Origin: JBOGZD01 sp050697155
Lineage (GTDB): Bacteria > Actinomycetota > Thermoleophilia > Solirubrobacterales > 70-9
Length of the DNA stretch: 21,706 nucleotides
NCBI GenBank assembly: GCA_050697155.1
Contig: JBOGZD010000045.1
Span: 1-21,706 of the forward strand
Direction: 5' to 3'
A program made the position numbers and the translations under genes. This document shows positions 7,201 through 14,726 of this stretch, in pieces. The notes below the pieces were generated by a model, which made no database searches, had not been told where the DNA came from, and saw only the letters and a list, made by a program, of their open reading frames with translations. Position 1 is the first letter of the stretch. Each line of letters opens with the position of its first letter.

Positions 7201-7247
7201 GATGAACGCCGCGTGAAACGCCGATCTGCGTTCATCCTTCTTTCATC
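7201..7247. promoter_or_regulatory. Candidate response-regulator boxes in the divergent promoter region
   Basis: GATGAACGC (7201-7209) and GCGTTCATC (7228-7236) form a perfect 9-bp inverted repeat. TTCATC recurs at 7231-7236 and 7242-7247, an 11-bp-spaced direct repeat of the kind bound by OmpR/PhoB-type dimers. The repeats lie between the lipoprotein gene and the response regulator gene and could control both. Confidence 0.5.
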
Positions 7248-7270
7248 TTCGGCGCGGACCCTCACCCACC

Positions 7271-7957
7271 ATGCGCGTGCTGATCGTCGAGGACGAGGCG
7301 AAGCTCGCCAGTCTGCTCCGCCGCGGGCTCGCCAAGGAGGGCATCGCGGCGGACGTGCTCGGCGACGGAGAGGACGCGCTGTGGCGGGCGACCGCGACCG
7401 AGTACGACGCGATCGTCCTCGACGTGATGCTGCCGGGGATCGACGGGATGGAGGTCTGCCGGCGGCTCCGCGCCGAGGACGTTGCCTCCCCAATCCTGAT
7501 GCTGACCGCGCGCGACTCGGTCGCCGACCGGGTGGCCGGGCTCGACCGCGGCGCCGACGACTACCTGACCAAGCCGTTCTCCTACGCCGAGCTCCTAGCC
7601 CGGCTGCGGGCGCTGTTTCGCCGCGGCCCGGCCGAGCGCCCGGCGGAGCTGAAGGTCGGCGAGCTGCGCCTCGACCCGGCGACCCGGCGGGCGTGGCGCG
7701 GTGACGCGGAGATCGAGCTCTCGCCGAAGGAGTTCGCCGTGCTCGAGACGTTCATGCGCTGGCCAGGCGAGGTGCTCACGCGCTTTCAGCTCCTCGAGCA
7801 CGCCTGGGACTACGAGTACGAGAACCGCTCCAACGTCGTCGACGCCTACGTCCGCCTGCTGCGACGCAAGATCGACCGGCCGTTCGGGGTCGAGTCGATC
7901 GAGACGGTGCGCGGCGCCGGCTACCGGCTGCGCGAGGACGGCGGGGTGGCGCCTTGA
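7271..7957 (+). CDS. OmpR/PhoB-family response regulator
   Basis: This 228-aa two-domain regulator has a receiver domain (1-~118) with acidic pocket E7/D8, phospho-acceptor D51 (VLDVMLPG), T79 and K101 (TKPF). It is followed by a winged-helix DNA-binding domain (~128-223) with LSPKEFAVLETF and a C-terminal SIETVRGAGYRL hairpin. The ATG at 7271 lacks a clear Shine-Dalgarno site. The histidine kinase gene begins 49 bp downstream and is its likely partner. Candidate binding repeats occur upstream of this gene and upstream of the PepSY gene at 9829, so self-activation and control of that gene are inferred. The architecture resembles the CutR/QseB branch that is often linked to PepSY proteins. Confidence 0.95.
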   Translation: MRVLIVEDEAKLASLLRRGLAKEGIAADVLGDGEDALWRATATEYDAIVLDVMLPGIDGMEVCRRLRAEDVASPILMLTARDSVADRVAGLDRGADDYLTKPFSYAELLARLRALFRRGPAERPAELKVGELRLDPATRRAWRGDAEIELSPKEFAVLETFMRWPGEVLTRFQLLEHAWDYEYENRSNVVDAYVRLLRRKIDRPFGVESIETVRGAGYRLREDGGVAP

Positions 7958-8006
7958 GCGCGGAGCAGATTTGGTTGGTTGTGGTGCGAAGCGGGATCCA
8001 GTTCTG

Positions 8007-9386
8007 ATGAGCCGGCTGCCGATCCGCCTGCGGGTCACGCTCGCGTTCGCGGCCGCGATGGCGATCGTCGTCGGCGCTGTCGGCGTCTTCCTCCACTCGG
8101 AGCTGGGGGCGCGGCTCGACGAGTCGATCGACGAGAACCTCGAGACGCGCTCGGAGGAGCTCGCGGCCCAGGTCGAGGCCACCGGGCTCCGCCGCCGATC
8201 CGGCTTCGGCCTGCGGTTCGGCGGGGACGAGAGCTTTGCCCAGGTGTTGAGCGTCGATGGGGAGGTCCTCGCCTCGACCCCCCAGCTCGAGGGCCGGCCG
8301 ACCCTCGAGCCGTCCGAGGTCGCCGAGGCCGCACGAGGGCCGGCGTCCTTCGAGCGCGGCTCGCTGCCCGGGATCGAGGGCGAGGCGAGGCTGCTGGCGA
8401 CCCCGGTCGATCGGGCCGGCCCGGGCGGCACCGTGGTGGCCGTGGTCGGCTCCTCGCTCGACGACCGCGACGAGGCGCTCTCGAGCCTCGCGGCGCTGCT
8501 CGCGATTGGGGGTCCCGCGGCGTTGCTGCTCGCCTCGCTGGCAGGCTACGGGGCGGCGGCCTCCGCGCTTCGCCCGGTCGAGGCGATGCGCCGGCGCGCG
8601 GCGGTGATCTCGGCGGGGCGGCCCGGCGAGCGGCTCCCGGTCCCAAGCGCCGACGACGAGATCGCGCGGCTCGGCCGCACCCTGAACGAGATGCTGGGCA
8701 GGCTCGAGGCCGGGCTGGAGCGCGAGCGGCGCTTCGTCGACGATGCCAGCCACGAGCTGCGCACCCCGCTGGCGCTGCACAAGACCGAGCTCGAGGTCGC
8801 GCTCAGGTACGCGACCGACGCCGACGAGCTGCGCGCAGCGATCGGCTCGGCCACCGAGGAGATCGACCGCCTGATCCAGCTCGCCGAGGACCTGCTCGTC
8901 GTCGCCCGGACGAGCGAGGGCGAGCTCCCCATCGCCCGCGAACGGATCCCCGTAGCCGACCTGCTGGCCACCGTCGCCCAGCGCTTTCGCTCGCGGGCCG
9001 ACGAGGCGAACCGGGCCTTGGTCGTCGAGGACTCCGACGGGGGCGCGATCGACGGCGACCGGATCCGGCTCGAGCAGGCGCTGACCAGCATCGTCGACAA
9101 CGCCCTGCGCCACGGAAGCGGCGGGATCAGGCTCTGGGCGCACCGCAACGGCGATCGGGTCGAGCTCCACGTCGGCGACCGCGGATCGGGCTTTCCCGCG
9201 GACTTCATCGAGCACGCATTCGAGCGCTTCACGCGCGCCGACGCCGCCCGCACGCGGGGAGGTAGCGGCCTCGGACTCGCGATCGTCGACACGATCGCCC
9301 GCGCGCACGGCGGCCGCGCCGCGGCCCGCAACGACGCCGGCGGCGGTGCCGACGTCTGGATCGAGCTGCCGGCGCTGCGGGCCTGA
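8007..9386 (+). CDS. Sensor histidine kinase
   Basis: This 459-aa membrane kinase has TM1 at ~9-29, an extracytoplasmic sensor region ~30-155 without a recognisable fold, TM2 ~160-182 and a HAMP-like segment to ~237. The HisKA motif DDASHELRTPLALHKTE has phospho-acceptor H249. The HATPase domain shows an N box with N365 (IVDNALRHG), a G1 box GDRGSGFP (D391) and a G2 box GGSGLGLAIV. It would phosphorylate the response regulator encoded just upstream. The ATG at 8007 is chosen because hydrophobic TM1 follows at once, although no good ribosome binding site precedes it. The stop codon directly abuts the remains of a cupin gene in the same frame, so the 3' end of the gene sits at a rearrangement point. 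Confidence 0.93.
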   Translation: MSRLPIRLRVTLAFAAAMAIVVGAVGVFLHSELGARLDESIDENLETRSEELAAQVEATGLRRRSGFGLRFGGDESFAQVLSVDGEVLASTPQLEGRPTLEPSEVAEAARGPASFERGSLPGIEGEARLLATPVDRAGPGGTVVAVVGSSLDDRDEALSSLAALLAIGGPAALLLASLAGYGAAASALRPVEAMRRRAAVISAGRPGERLPVPSADDEIARLGRTLNEMLGRLEAGLERERRFVDDASHELRTPLALHKTELEVALRYATDADELRAAIGSATEEIDRLIQLAEDLLVVARTSEGELPIARERIPVADLLATVAQRFRSRADEANRALVVEDSDGGAIDGDRIRLEQALTSIVDNALRHGSGGIRLWAHRNGDRVELHVGDRGSGFPADFIEHAFERFTRADAARTRGGSGLGLAIVDTIARAHGGRAAARNDAGGGADVWIELPALRA

Positions 9387-9736
9387 CCCGGCCAGCCGAT
9401 CTGCCTCTACCACCGCGAGGGCGAGCAGGAGGACTTCCTCGTCCTCGCGGGCGAGTGCCTGCTGCTGATCGAGGGCGAGGAACGACCCCTGCGCGCCTGG
9501 GACTTCGTGCACTGCCGCCCGAGACCGATCACGTCATCGTCGGCGCCGGCCAGGGCCCCTGCGCGCTGCTGGCTGTCGGCACCCGCACCCCCGACCACAC
9601 GGTGGTCTACCCACGCTCGGAGCTCGCGCGCCGTCACCGCACCGAGGTCGAGGCCGAGACCGACTCGCCGAGTGAGGCGTACGCGCCGTTTTCCCGACCG
9701 CACCCGATCGCCTACCGCGACGGCTGGCTGCCCTAG
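9387..9736 (+). pseudogene. Broken cupin-domain gene: 5' truncated and frameshifted
   Basis: The segment starts immediately after the kinase stop and encodes PGQPICLYHREGEQEDFLVL, then ECLLLIEGEERPLRAWDFVHC, typical of the middle of a small cupin (a QEDFLVL-GE core with a WDFVHCPPGT-like strand). Near 9515 one base is missing in a C/G run. Shifting frame restores PPETDHVIVGAGQGPCALLA through to YRDGWLP and the TAG at 9734-9736. There is no start codon or upstream half. The loss of the 5' end and the single frameshift show that the gene is decayed; a sequencing error could explain the frameshift but not the truncation. Confidence 0.75.
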
Positions 9737-9753
9737 CCTCCCGGTCGCTCGGC

Positions 9754-9803
9754 TTTCACCGTCGTTTCACCCGGTCTCCGTACAACCGTGATCACCGGTT
9801 GTA
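9754..9803 (+). promoter_or_regulatory. Direct repeats and palindrome upstream of the PepSY gene
   Basis: TTTCACC occurs at 9754-9760 and 9765-9771, an 11-bp spacing that matches the TTCATC repeats at 7231 and 7242. Ten bases later lies TACAACCG (9781-9788) with exact inverse CGGTTGTA (9796-9803) around TGATCAC. The repeats are a likely response-regulator site, and TACAAC may be the -10 box. Confidence 0.5.
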
Positions 9804-9828
9804 AGTTCGTATGGAGAAGGAGATCGAG

Positions 9829-10152
9829 ATGACCAAGCGCAACAAGATCCTCATCGTCGGCGCCTCGGCCCTGGCCCTCGCTGCCGGCGCCGCGGGCGTG
9901 GCGGCCGCGACCGGCGGCGGAGACGACTCCGAGGGCCCGATCACCGGCAGCGCCCTCGACCGGGCAAGCGCCGCGGCGCTCGAGTCCACCGGCGGCGGCA
10001 CCGTGACCGAGACCGAGGTCGGCGACGAGGAGAGCTACTACGAGGTCGAGGTCACGCTCGACGACGGCAGCCAGACCGACGTCCAGCTCGATCGCCAGTT
10101 CAACGTCGTCGGCTCAGCGGCCGACGAGGACACGGCCGACGACGCCGACTGA
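9829..10152 (+). CDS. Small exported PepSY-domain protein
   Basis: This 107-aa protein has a basic start (MTKRNK), a hydrophobic signal or anchor segment (~7-28) and one PepSY domain (~36-95), seen in ITGSALDRASAAAL, the acidic YYEVEVTLDDGS hairpin and the VQLDRQFNVV strand. The Asp-rich tail is disordered. The ATG at 9829 is chosen over the one at 9811 because AAGGAG (9817-9822) lies six bases before it. PepSY proteins of this size commonly accompany OmpR-type two-component systems and act at the envelope as inhibitors or as modulators of the sensor or of metal levels. The matching repeats upstream fit that picture. Its 3' end overlaps the convergent membrane-protein gene by 39 bp. Confidence 0.88.
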   Translation: MTKRNKILIVGASALALAAGAAGVAAATGGGDDSEGPITGSALDRASAAALESTGGGTVTETEVGDEESYYEVEVTLDDGSQTDVQLDRQFNVVGSAADEDTADDAD

Positions 10153-12120
10153 GCGGGAGGGCGGTGGGACAGCCGCCTCGCGGCGGCTGATCCGGGCCAC
10201 GCCGGCGGCGATCCCGGTGATGAAGAGGGCGTAGAGCAGCGCGATCAGGCCGATCGCCGCGGCCCAGAGCCAGCCGGCGACCTCGCCCTTGGTCTCGCGC
10301 AGGACGATCAGGCCGTCGTCGAGGAACGGGCGGGTGAACGACGCGGGCGCCAGCAGCTCGGCGCCGGCCGCCTCGCTGAGCAACTCCTCCCCGTTCTCGC
10401 CCGCGAACGACGTCGGCAGCTCGGCGGTCGCCCCTGCCAGCGCGTCGTCGGCGGGCAGCCGGATCGGGACCGCCCCGCGGGCGCGACCCTGCTGGAGCCG
10501 CAGCCCGGACTTCCACGTGCCATGGAGGGGAATCGGCTCGGTCGAGCGATACACGCCGTCGCCCAGCGACTCGAGCCGATCGACGACCCGCTGGCTGTCA
10601 CCGCCGCCCTGCCAGGCGAGCACGTAGAGCCAGTTCGCCTCCGCAGCCGCCTCGGGCGGATCGATGCCGATCGTGGCCAGCGCCTCGCGCTCCGGCGGCG
10701 GGCGCACGTCGGTGAGCTCAAACTCGGCGGTGGCGTCGGGGAGCTCGCGGATCCCCGCGTTGACCCCGGTGGCGACCAGCACGGCGAAGGCGCCGATGCA
10801 GGCGGCTCGGGTGGTCCGTGCCGGCGGAAGCTCGGCGCGCAGCCCCGCCGCGAGCAGGGAGCCGAGGACGCCGGCGGCGACCCCCGCGGCGGCGGCCGAC
10901 GCAAGGCCCTCGGCGAGCAGCGCCTCGGTCCAGGGCAGCGGCATCGCGAGCTGCGACCAGGCGTACTCGCCCGCAAAGCCGACCGTGCCGCAGAGCAGTC
11001 CGGCGATCGCACCGAAGGCAAGCGCCCGCTGGCGCGGTTCGGCCCGCAGGGCGACCAGTTCGACGCAGACCGCGGCGGCCAGCATGAGCGGCAGCGCCGC
11101 CTGCGAGCGCCCGGCGAGCACCGGGATCAGCGTCGCGAGGCCGCGGATCACCGCGTAGGCGGCCCATGCCCCGAGCGCCCCGCCGCGGCCGGTCCAGCTC
11201 CGCGCGGCGGTGAAGACGAACGCGGCGGAGCCGGCGAGCAGCAGCGGCTGCCAGACCTGGCGGTAGAGCGGGACGCCCCAGTCGTACTCCGCGAGGAAGG
11301 CCTCGAAGCCGACCAGCATCCCGCCCAGCAGGATCACGCGCTGGCCGCGATCCCAGAAGCGCCCGGCGCGGGCGACCAGATCCTGCCCGCGGAGGAGCTC
11401 GATCCGCGCCCACGGCGCCTCGGGGCCGAACAGCTCCAGCCTCGCCCAGGGCCCGGGTCCGGCAGAGCCGCGCCCGTTGGCGGCCCGGGCGGCGGCCGCG
11501 CGGCGACGCGCCCGGGCGCCCTCGGAGACCAGCACCAGCATCCCGATCACCGAGAACGTCCCGCCGCCGAGGAGCATGAAGTGGGTCGGCGACCAGAGGG
11601 TGACGTCCTGGCCGAAGATCCGGTGCCAGACGTCGTCGAGCGGCAGCGCCAGCATTCCGAACCCGGCGCAGGCGAGCAGCAGGATCGCGCCGACCGGCAC
11701 CCGCCAGCCCGTGGCGAGGCTGACCCAGGCGGGGCCGGCGTCCTCCTGGCGCGCGAGCCCGACACAGAGGACGCCGGCGGCGAACGTGCCCCAGAACCCG
11801 AACAGCTGCGGGTAGTGCCCGGGGTTGCCCAGCGGGCCGTCGTCGCGGCCGTAGTCGATGTGGTAGCCGATGTCCCAGAAGCCGCCGCCCATCAGGCAGA
11901 GCAGCGAGACCGCGGCGACGAACACCGGCAGCGCCACCCAGTCGGGCGAGCGAAAGACCCAGGCGGCCGCCGCCCCGGCCCGGGCGAGGAGCTTGGTCCG
12001 TCCCGCGCGGTGGGCGGCGACCAGCCACACGATCGCGGCCGTGCCGCCGAGGTACAGGGCGGCGATCACCGCGAGCTGGTCGAGCGGGGCCCCTCCGGCC
12101 GATGGCGCGGCCACGATCAC
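10114..12120 (-). CDS. Large polytopic membrane protein of unknown function
   Basis: This 668-aa protein has about a dozen predicted membrane helices. The first lies at ~15-35, with others around AWVFRSPDWVALPVFVAAVS, ILLLACAGFGMLAL and later Ala/Leu-rich stretches. A C-terminal extracytoplasmic domain (~480-620) is beta-rich and contains YRSTEPIPLHGTWKSGLRL and PASFTRPFLDD. One last helix (GWLWAAAIGLIALLYALFIT) and a short cytosolic tail follow. The HGTWKS segment resembles strands of YtkA/FixH-like domains in actinobacterial membrane proteins, but I cannot name the family. Conserved-looking acidic and His residues (DIGYHIDYGRDDG, LDDVWHRIFGQD, THFMLLGG) face the first half and might bind metal. 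The start is a GTG at 12120 with a weak ribosome site; the GTG at 12114 is an alternative. A TetR gene is divergent, with a palindrome between them. Confidence 0.85.
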   Translation of the reverse strand: MIVAAPSAGGAPLDQLAVIAALYLGGTAAIVWLVAAHRAGRTKLLARAGAAAAWVFRSPDWVALPVFVAAVSLLCLMGGGFWDIGYHIDYGRDDGPLGNPGHYPQLFGFWGTFAAGVLCVGLARQEDAGPAWVSLATGWRVPVGAILLLACAGFGMLALPLDDVWHRIFGQDVTLWSPTHFMLLGGGTFSVIGMLVLVSEGARARRRAAAARAANGRGSAGPGPWARLELFGPEAPWARIELLRGQDLVARAGRFWDRGQRVILLGGMLVGFEAFLAEYDWGVPLYRQVWQPLLLAGSAAFVFTAARSWTGRGGALGAWAAYAVIRGLATLIPVLAGRSQAALPLMLAAAVCVELVALRAEPRQRALAFGAIAGLLCGTVGFAGEYAWSQLAMPLPWTEALLAEGLASAAAAGVAAGVLGSLLAAGLRAELPPARTTRAACIGAFAVLVATGVNAGIRELPDATAEFELTDVRPPPEREALATIGIDPPEAAAEANWLYVLAWQGGGDSQRVVDRLESLGDGVYRSTEPIPLHGTWKSGLRLQQGRARGAVPIRLPADDALAGATAELPTSFAGENGEELLSEAAGAELLAPASFTRPFLDDGLIVLRETKGEVAGWLWAAAIGLIALLYALFITGIAAGVARISRREAAVPPPSRSVGVVGRVLVGR

Positions 12121-12162
12121 GCCGCGCTCAGCTCTCTGGCGTCGTCACGGAAACCCTGATTC

Positions 12163-12193
12163 ATACGCTGCCGTACATACGGTATCGTATATT
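12163..12193 (+). promoter_or_regulatory. TetR operator overlapping a leaderless promoter
   Basis: A 28-bp imperfect palindrome (12163-12190; 11 of 14 pairs) has a near-perfect core CCGTA-CA-TACGG at 12171-12182 and outer arms ATACG/CGTAT. It runs into TATATT (12188-12193), a -10 box six bases before the ATG at 12200, so transcription should begin at or next to the start codon. No strong -35 is visible. The palindrome lies between the divergent TetR and membrane-protein genes. Confidence 0.7.
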
Positions 12194-12199
12194 GAGCGC

Positions 12200-12847
12200 A
12201 TGACGACCGCCGCCCCCACCCGCCGCCGCTACTCGCCGCGCATGCCGCGCGAGGAGCGGCGCGAGCAGCTCCTCGACGCGACCCTGCGGCTGATCGCCGA
12301 GCACGGCTTCGGCGGAGTCTCGATGGAGGCGGTCGCCCGCGAGGCCGAGATCGCCAAGACCGTCGTCTACGACGCCTTCGGCGGCAAGGGCGAGCTGTTC
12401 CAGGCGCTGTTCGAGCGCGAGCAGGAGCGGGTGCTGGGCGCGATCGCCGAGGCGGTGCCGACCCCGCCCCTCGCCGGCGACCCCGCGGCGATCCTCGTCG
12501 ACAGCATCACCACCGTGCTCGAGTCGGTGCACCGAAACCCCGAGACCTGGCGCCTGATCGTCCTCCCGGCCGACGGCACGCCGCCGGCGCTGCGCGAGGA
12601 GGTCAACCGCCACCGCGAGCAGCTGGTGCACCAGATCGAGCCGATGGTCGAATGGGGGGTCGCCAATCTCAGCCTCGGCCGCCTCGACGTCGAGCTCGGC
12701 GCCCACGCGATCATCGCCGGCGCCGAGGACGCGATCCGCCTCACGCTCACTTATCCGGAGCGGTTTCCGCCCGACCGGGTCGCGGGCTTCGCCGGCGACC
12801 TGCTCGCCGCGATCGCGGGTCCGCCGGCGCGCTCCGCCACCCCCTGA
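12200..12847 (+). CDS. TetR/AcrR family transcriptional regulator
   Basis: This 215-aa regulator has an HTH (~15-65): REQLLDATLRLIAEHGFGGV, then SMEAVAREAEIAKTVVYDAF and GGKGELF. The C-terminal half has features of a TetR_C ligand domain (HRNPETWRLIVLPADGTP, ELGAHAIIAGAEDAIRL). The ATG at 12200 is preferred over upstream in-frame codons because it sits seven bases after the -10 box TATATT. This gives a leaderless message, as is common in actinobacteria, and there is no Shine-Dalgarno site. The palindrome just upstream makes autorepression and control of the divergent membrane protein likely. The ligand is unknown. Confidence 0.92.
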   Translation: MTTAAPTRRRYSPRMPREERREQLLDATLRLIAEHGFGGVSMEAVAREAEIAKTVVYDAFGGKGELFQALFEREQERVLGAIAEAVPTPPLAGDPAAILVDSITTVLESVHRNPETWRLIVLPADGTPPALREEVNRHREQLVHQIEPMVEWGVANLSLGRLDVELGAHAIIAGAEDAIRLTLTYPERFPPDRVAGFAGDLLAAIAGPPARSATP

Positions 12848-12856
12848 GCCGCTCGA

Positions 12857-13231
12857 TCAGTCCGACTCGATCCGGTCGCGAAACCCGGCCGCGGGCTCGA
12901 CCGTCGCGCCGAGGCCCCGCACCAGGTCCCCGAGCACGTGGTCGGAGGTTACGACCCGGATCGAGATCGGATCGGGGTCGGCGCGGACCCGGCGGACGAT
13001 CTCATCGTCGGCGGCGTTCGGGCCGGGCTTCGGCGCGTGCGCGACCTCGACCATCGGCGAGGCGATCGGCGGGCGCGGCTTGCGCTCGAAGACCACCGTG
13101 ACGTCGTCGCCGCTCGCAGCCGACCAGCGCTCGAGCCGATCGACCAGCCGAGCCATCGCCGCGTCCCGGTCGCGCCACCACCCGTCGGCGCGTGTCCCGA
13201 TCACGTTCATCCCGTCGACCAGCAGGCGCAT
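12857..13231 (-). CDS. NYN-domain (YacP-like) putative ribonuclease
   Basis: This 124-aa protein has the PIN-like NYN fold. LLVDGMNVIG carries D6 and N9, DDVTVVFER forms the central strand, AADDEIVRRV carries D75/D76 and E77, and VVTSDH carries D97. These acidic residues form the metal site of YacP/Rae1-type endoribonucleases. The ATG at 13231 is chosen because it starts the fold directly; a longer frame to 13282 would add a Cys-rich leader with no similarity to the family. A -10-like TATCTT (13246-13241) nine bases before the ATG suggests a very short or absent leader. The gene is convergent with the TetR gene, with 9 bp between their stops. Activity on RNA is inferred from the family. Confidence 0.85.
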   Translation of the reverse strand: MRLLVDGMNVIGTRADGWWRDRDAAMARLVDRLERWSAASGDDVTVVFERKPRPPIASPMVEVAHAPKPGPNAADDEIVRRVRADPDPISIRVVTSDHVLGDLVRGLGATVEPAAGFRDRIESD

Positions 13232-13240
13232 GGCTGAGCA

Positions 13241-13246
13241 AAGATA
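13241..13246 (-). promoter_or_regulatory. -10 box of the NYN-domain gene
   Basis: TATCTT on the minus strand ends ten bases before the A of the ATG at 13231. Transcription would start two or three bases before the start codon, and no ribosome binding site is present. The -35 region is not recognisable. Confidence 0.4.
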
Positions 13247-13405
13247 CGAGCATGGGATCGCCCAGCGGCACCGGCCAGCCATCCTTACCGCATCCCGCAG
13301 GTACGCGAGATCACCATCCCGACGGCCTCACCGGCCGAGCTGCCCCGTGAGTTTCAGGCTCGCACTCTGCGTCGCCGGGCGCTGCAGGCGATCGCCGCCC
13401 TCGGC

Positions 13406-14359
13406 GTGCTGGTCGCGATCGTGCTGCTGGCGCCGGGGCTGGGCGAGGTCAGGGACCGGCTCGCGGGCGCAAGCCTCGACTGGCTGGCGTTGGCGACGCT
13501 GCTCGAGGGGCTCTCGTTCGCCTGCTACGTGCTCATGTTCGGGCCGATCTTCTGCACCGGGCTTCCCCGCCGCCGAAGCTGGCAGATCGGCGGCTCGGAG
13601 CTGGCGATGGGCTCGCTGGTCCCGGCGAGCGGCGCCGGTGGCCTCGCCCTCGGCGCCTGGATCCTGCATCGCGGCGGGATGGACGGCGAGCGGATCGCCC
13701 GGCGTTCGGTCGCCTTCTTCCTGATCAAGAGCAGCGTCAACTTCATCGCCGTCGCGGTGCTCGGAACCGCGATGGCGCTCGGCCTCGGTCCCGAGCTGTC
13801 GCTCTGGCTGACCGCCTTCCCGGCGGTGATGGCCGCGCTGGCGATGGGCGCGGTGGCGGTGATCGGGCGCCTCGGCCCCGGCCCCGAGGTCGGCCCGGAG
13901 GCCTCGCCTCCTCGCCGTGCATTCGGCGCAACCCGCCGGGCGGTGACGCGGGGCTCCGCCGAGGCGTTTCAGATCGTGCGCTCGGGCAATCCGCGGGTGC
14001 TGGCGGGATCGATCGGTTACTGGGCCTTTGACAACGCGGTGCTCTGGGCCACCTTCCAGGCGTTCGGCCTCTCGCCGCCGCTCACCGTGATCCTGATGGG
14101 CTATCTGATCGGGCAGCTCGGCGGCCTGCTGCCGATCCCCGGCGGCATCGGCGGCATCGACGGGGGGTTGATCGGCACCCTGATCGTCTACGGCGCGCCG
14201 GCCGCCGGCACCGCGGCGGCGGTGCTCGGCTACCGCGTGATCCTCTTCTGGCTGCCGCTGATTGCCGGCGGGATCGCGTTCGCGGCGCTTCGCCGCGACA
14301 TGCCCAGCGGCGGCGAGCTGGCCTCGTGCGCGCCCGCGATCGCCGCCCAGTCGGCCTGA
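13406..14359 (+). CDS. UPF0104 / LPG-synthase-TM-like membrane protein (start uncertain)
   Basis: At least 317 aa with about seven to eight membrane helices, of the AglD/MprF flippase-like UPF0104 family. Family blocks are WQIGGSELAMGSLVPASGAG with GLALGAWIL, FFLIKSSVNF, and the C-terminal LIGQLGGLLPIPGGIGGIDG. Related proteins move or flip lipid-linked substrates, but the function here is not known. The coordinate given is the first canonical start (GTG 13406), which cuts into the first helix. The open frame continues upstream to 13238 with protein-like sequence (IPTASPAELPREFQARTLRR) but without any ATG, GTG or TTG. The real start may be a rare codon such as ATC 13310 or CTG 13340, or the gene may have lost its start. 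It ends before a strong hairpin terminator. Confidence 0.8.
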   Translation: MLVAIVLLAPGLGEVRDRLAGASLDWLALATLLEGLSFACYVLMFGPIFCTGLPRRRSWQIGGSELAMGSLVPASGAGGLALGAWILHRGGMDGERIARRSVAFFLIKSSVNFIAVAVLGTAMALGLGPELSLWLTAFPAVMAALAMGAVAVIGRLGPGPEVGPEASPPRRAFGATRRAVTRGSAEAFQIVRSGNPRVLAGSIGYWAFDNAVLWATFQAFGLSPPLTVILMGYLIGQLGGLLPIPGGIGGIDGGLIGTLIVYGAPAAGTAAAVLGYRVILFWLPLIAGGIAFAALRRDMPSGGELASCAPAIAAQSA

Positions 14360-14397
14360 GTCCCTGGGGCGTCCGAGCGCCGGCGTCACACGCGAAC

Positions 14398-14422
14398 GGC
14401 GCCCCGGCGATGCCGGGGCGCC
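14398..14422. terminator. Strong hairpin between convergent genes
   Basis: GGCGCCCCGGC (14398-14408) and GCCGGGGCGCC (14412-14422) form a perfect 11-bp stem with a three-base loop, GAT. It lies between the stop of the UPF0104 gene (14359) and the stop of the DUF1059 gene (14441), so it can serve both strands. There is no U-tract, as is usual for actinobacterial terminators. Confidence 0.8.
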
Positions 14423-14440
14423 TCAGTCGATGACGCGGCT

Positions 14441-14599
14441 CTACTGCTCCTCGGCCATCGCCAGGAAGTCCTCCCGGCTGAGCTTGCCGACCAGGTCGGG
14501 GTGGGCGTCATTGACGTGCGCTTCAGGGCTGGCCACCAGCTCGTCCTCGGTCTCGGCGCGGACGACGTAGCCGCACTCGCAGTTGATCACGTAGGCCAT
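14441..14599 (-). CDS. DUF1059 family small protein
   Basis: This 52-aa protein starts MAYVINCECGYVVRAET and continues DELVASPEAHVNDAHPDL, matching the short DUF1059 family, whose members have the CxCG start and a conserved AHxxxxHPDL-like segment. C7 and C9 with H27 and H32 could bind a metal, but the function is unknown. The ATG at 14599 is chosen over one at 14626 because the strong site GGAAGGAGG lies four bases upstream and the family length is about 50-60 aa. It is monocistronic and separated from its convergent neighbour by a hairpin terminator. Confidence 0.85.
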   Translation of the reverse strand: MAYVINCECGYVVRAETEDELVASPEAHVNDAHPDLVGKLSREDFLAMAEEQ

Positions 14600-14699
14600 C
14601 GGGCCTCCTTCCGGTTCGGTGGCCAATGCTCTCGTATCCGCGCCCGGTTGTCACCCCTCACAGCTATTTGTGCCCCCGAGCGGCGCCAGAAGTGGCGAA

Positions 14700-14719
14700 T
14701 CCCGCTTGAACAAGCGGGA
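14700..14719 (-). terminator. Hairpin 3' of tRNA-like repeat copy 1
   Basis: TCCCGCTTG and CAAGCGGGA form a perfect 9-bp inverted repeat around AA. On the minus strand it begins 7 nt after the 42-bp T-arm-like element (14768-14727). Hairpins sit at the same place beside the other two copies (19284-19269 and 20218-20203), so it may end a short transcript. Confidence 0.5.
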
Positions 14720-14726
14720 CTCCGAG

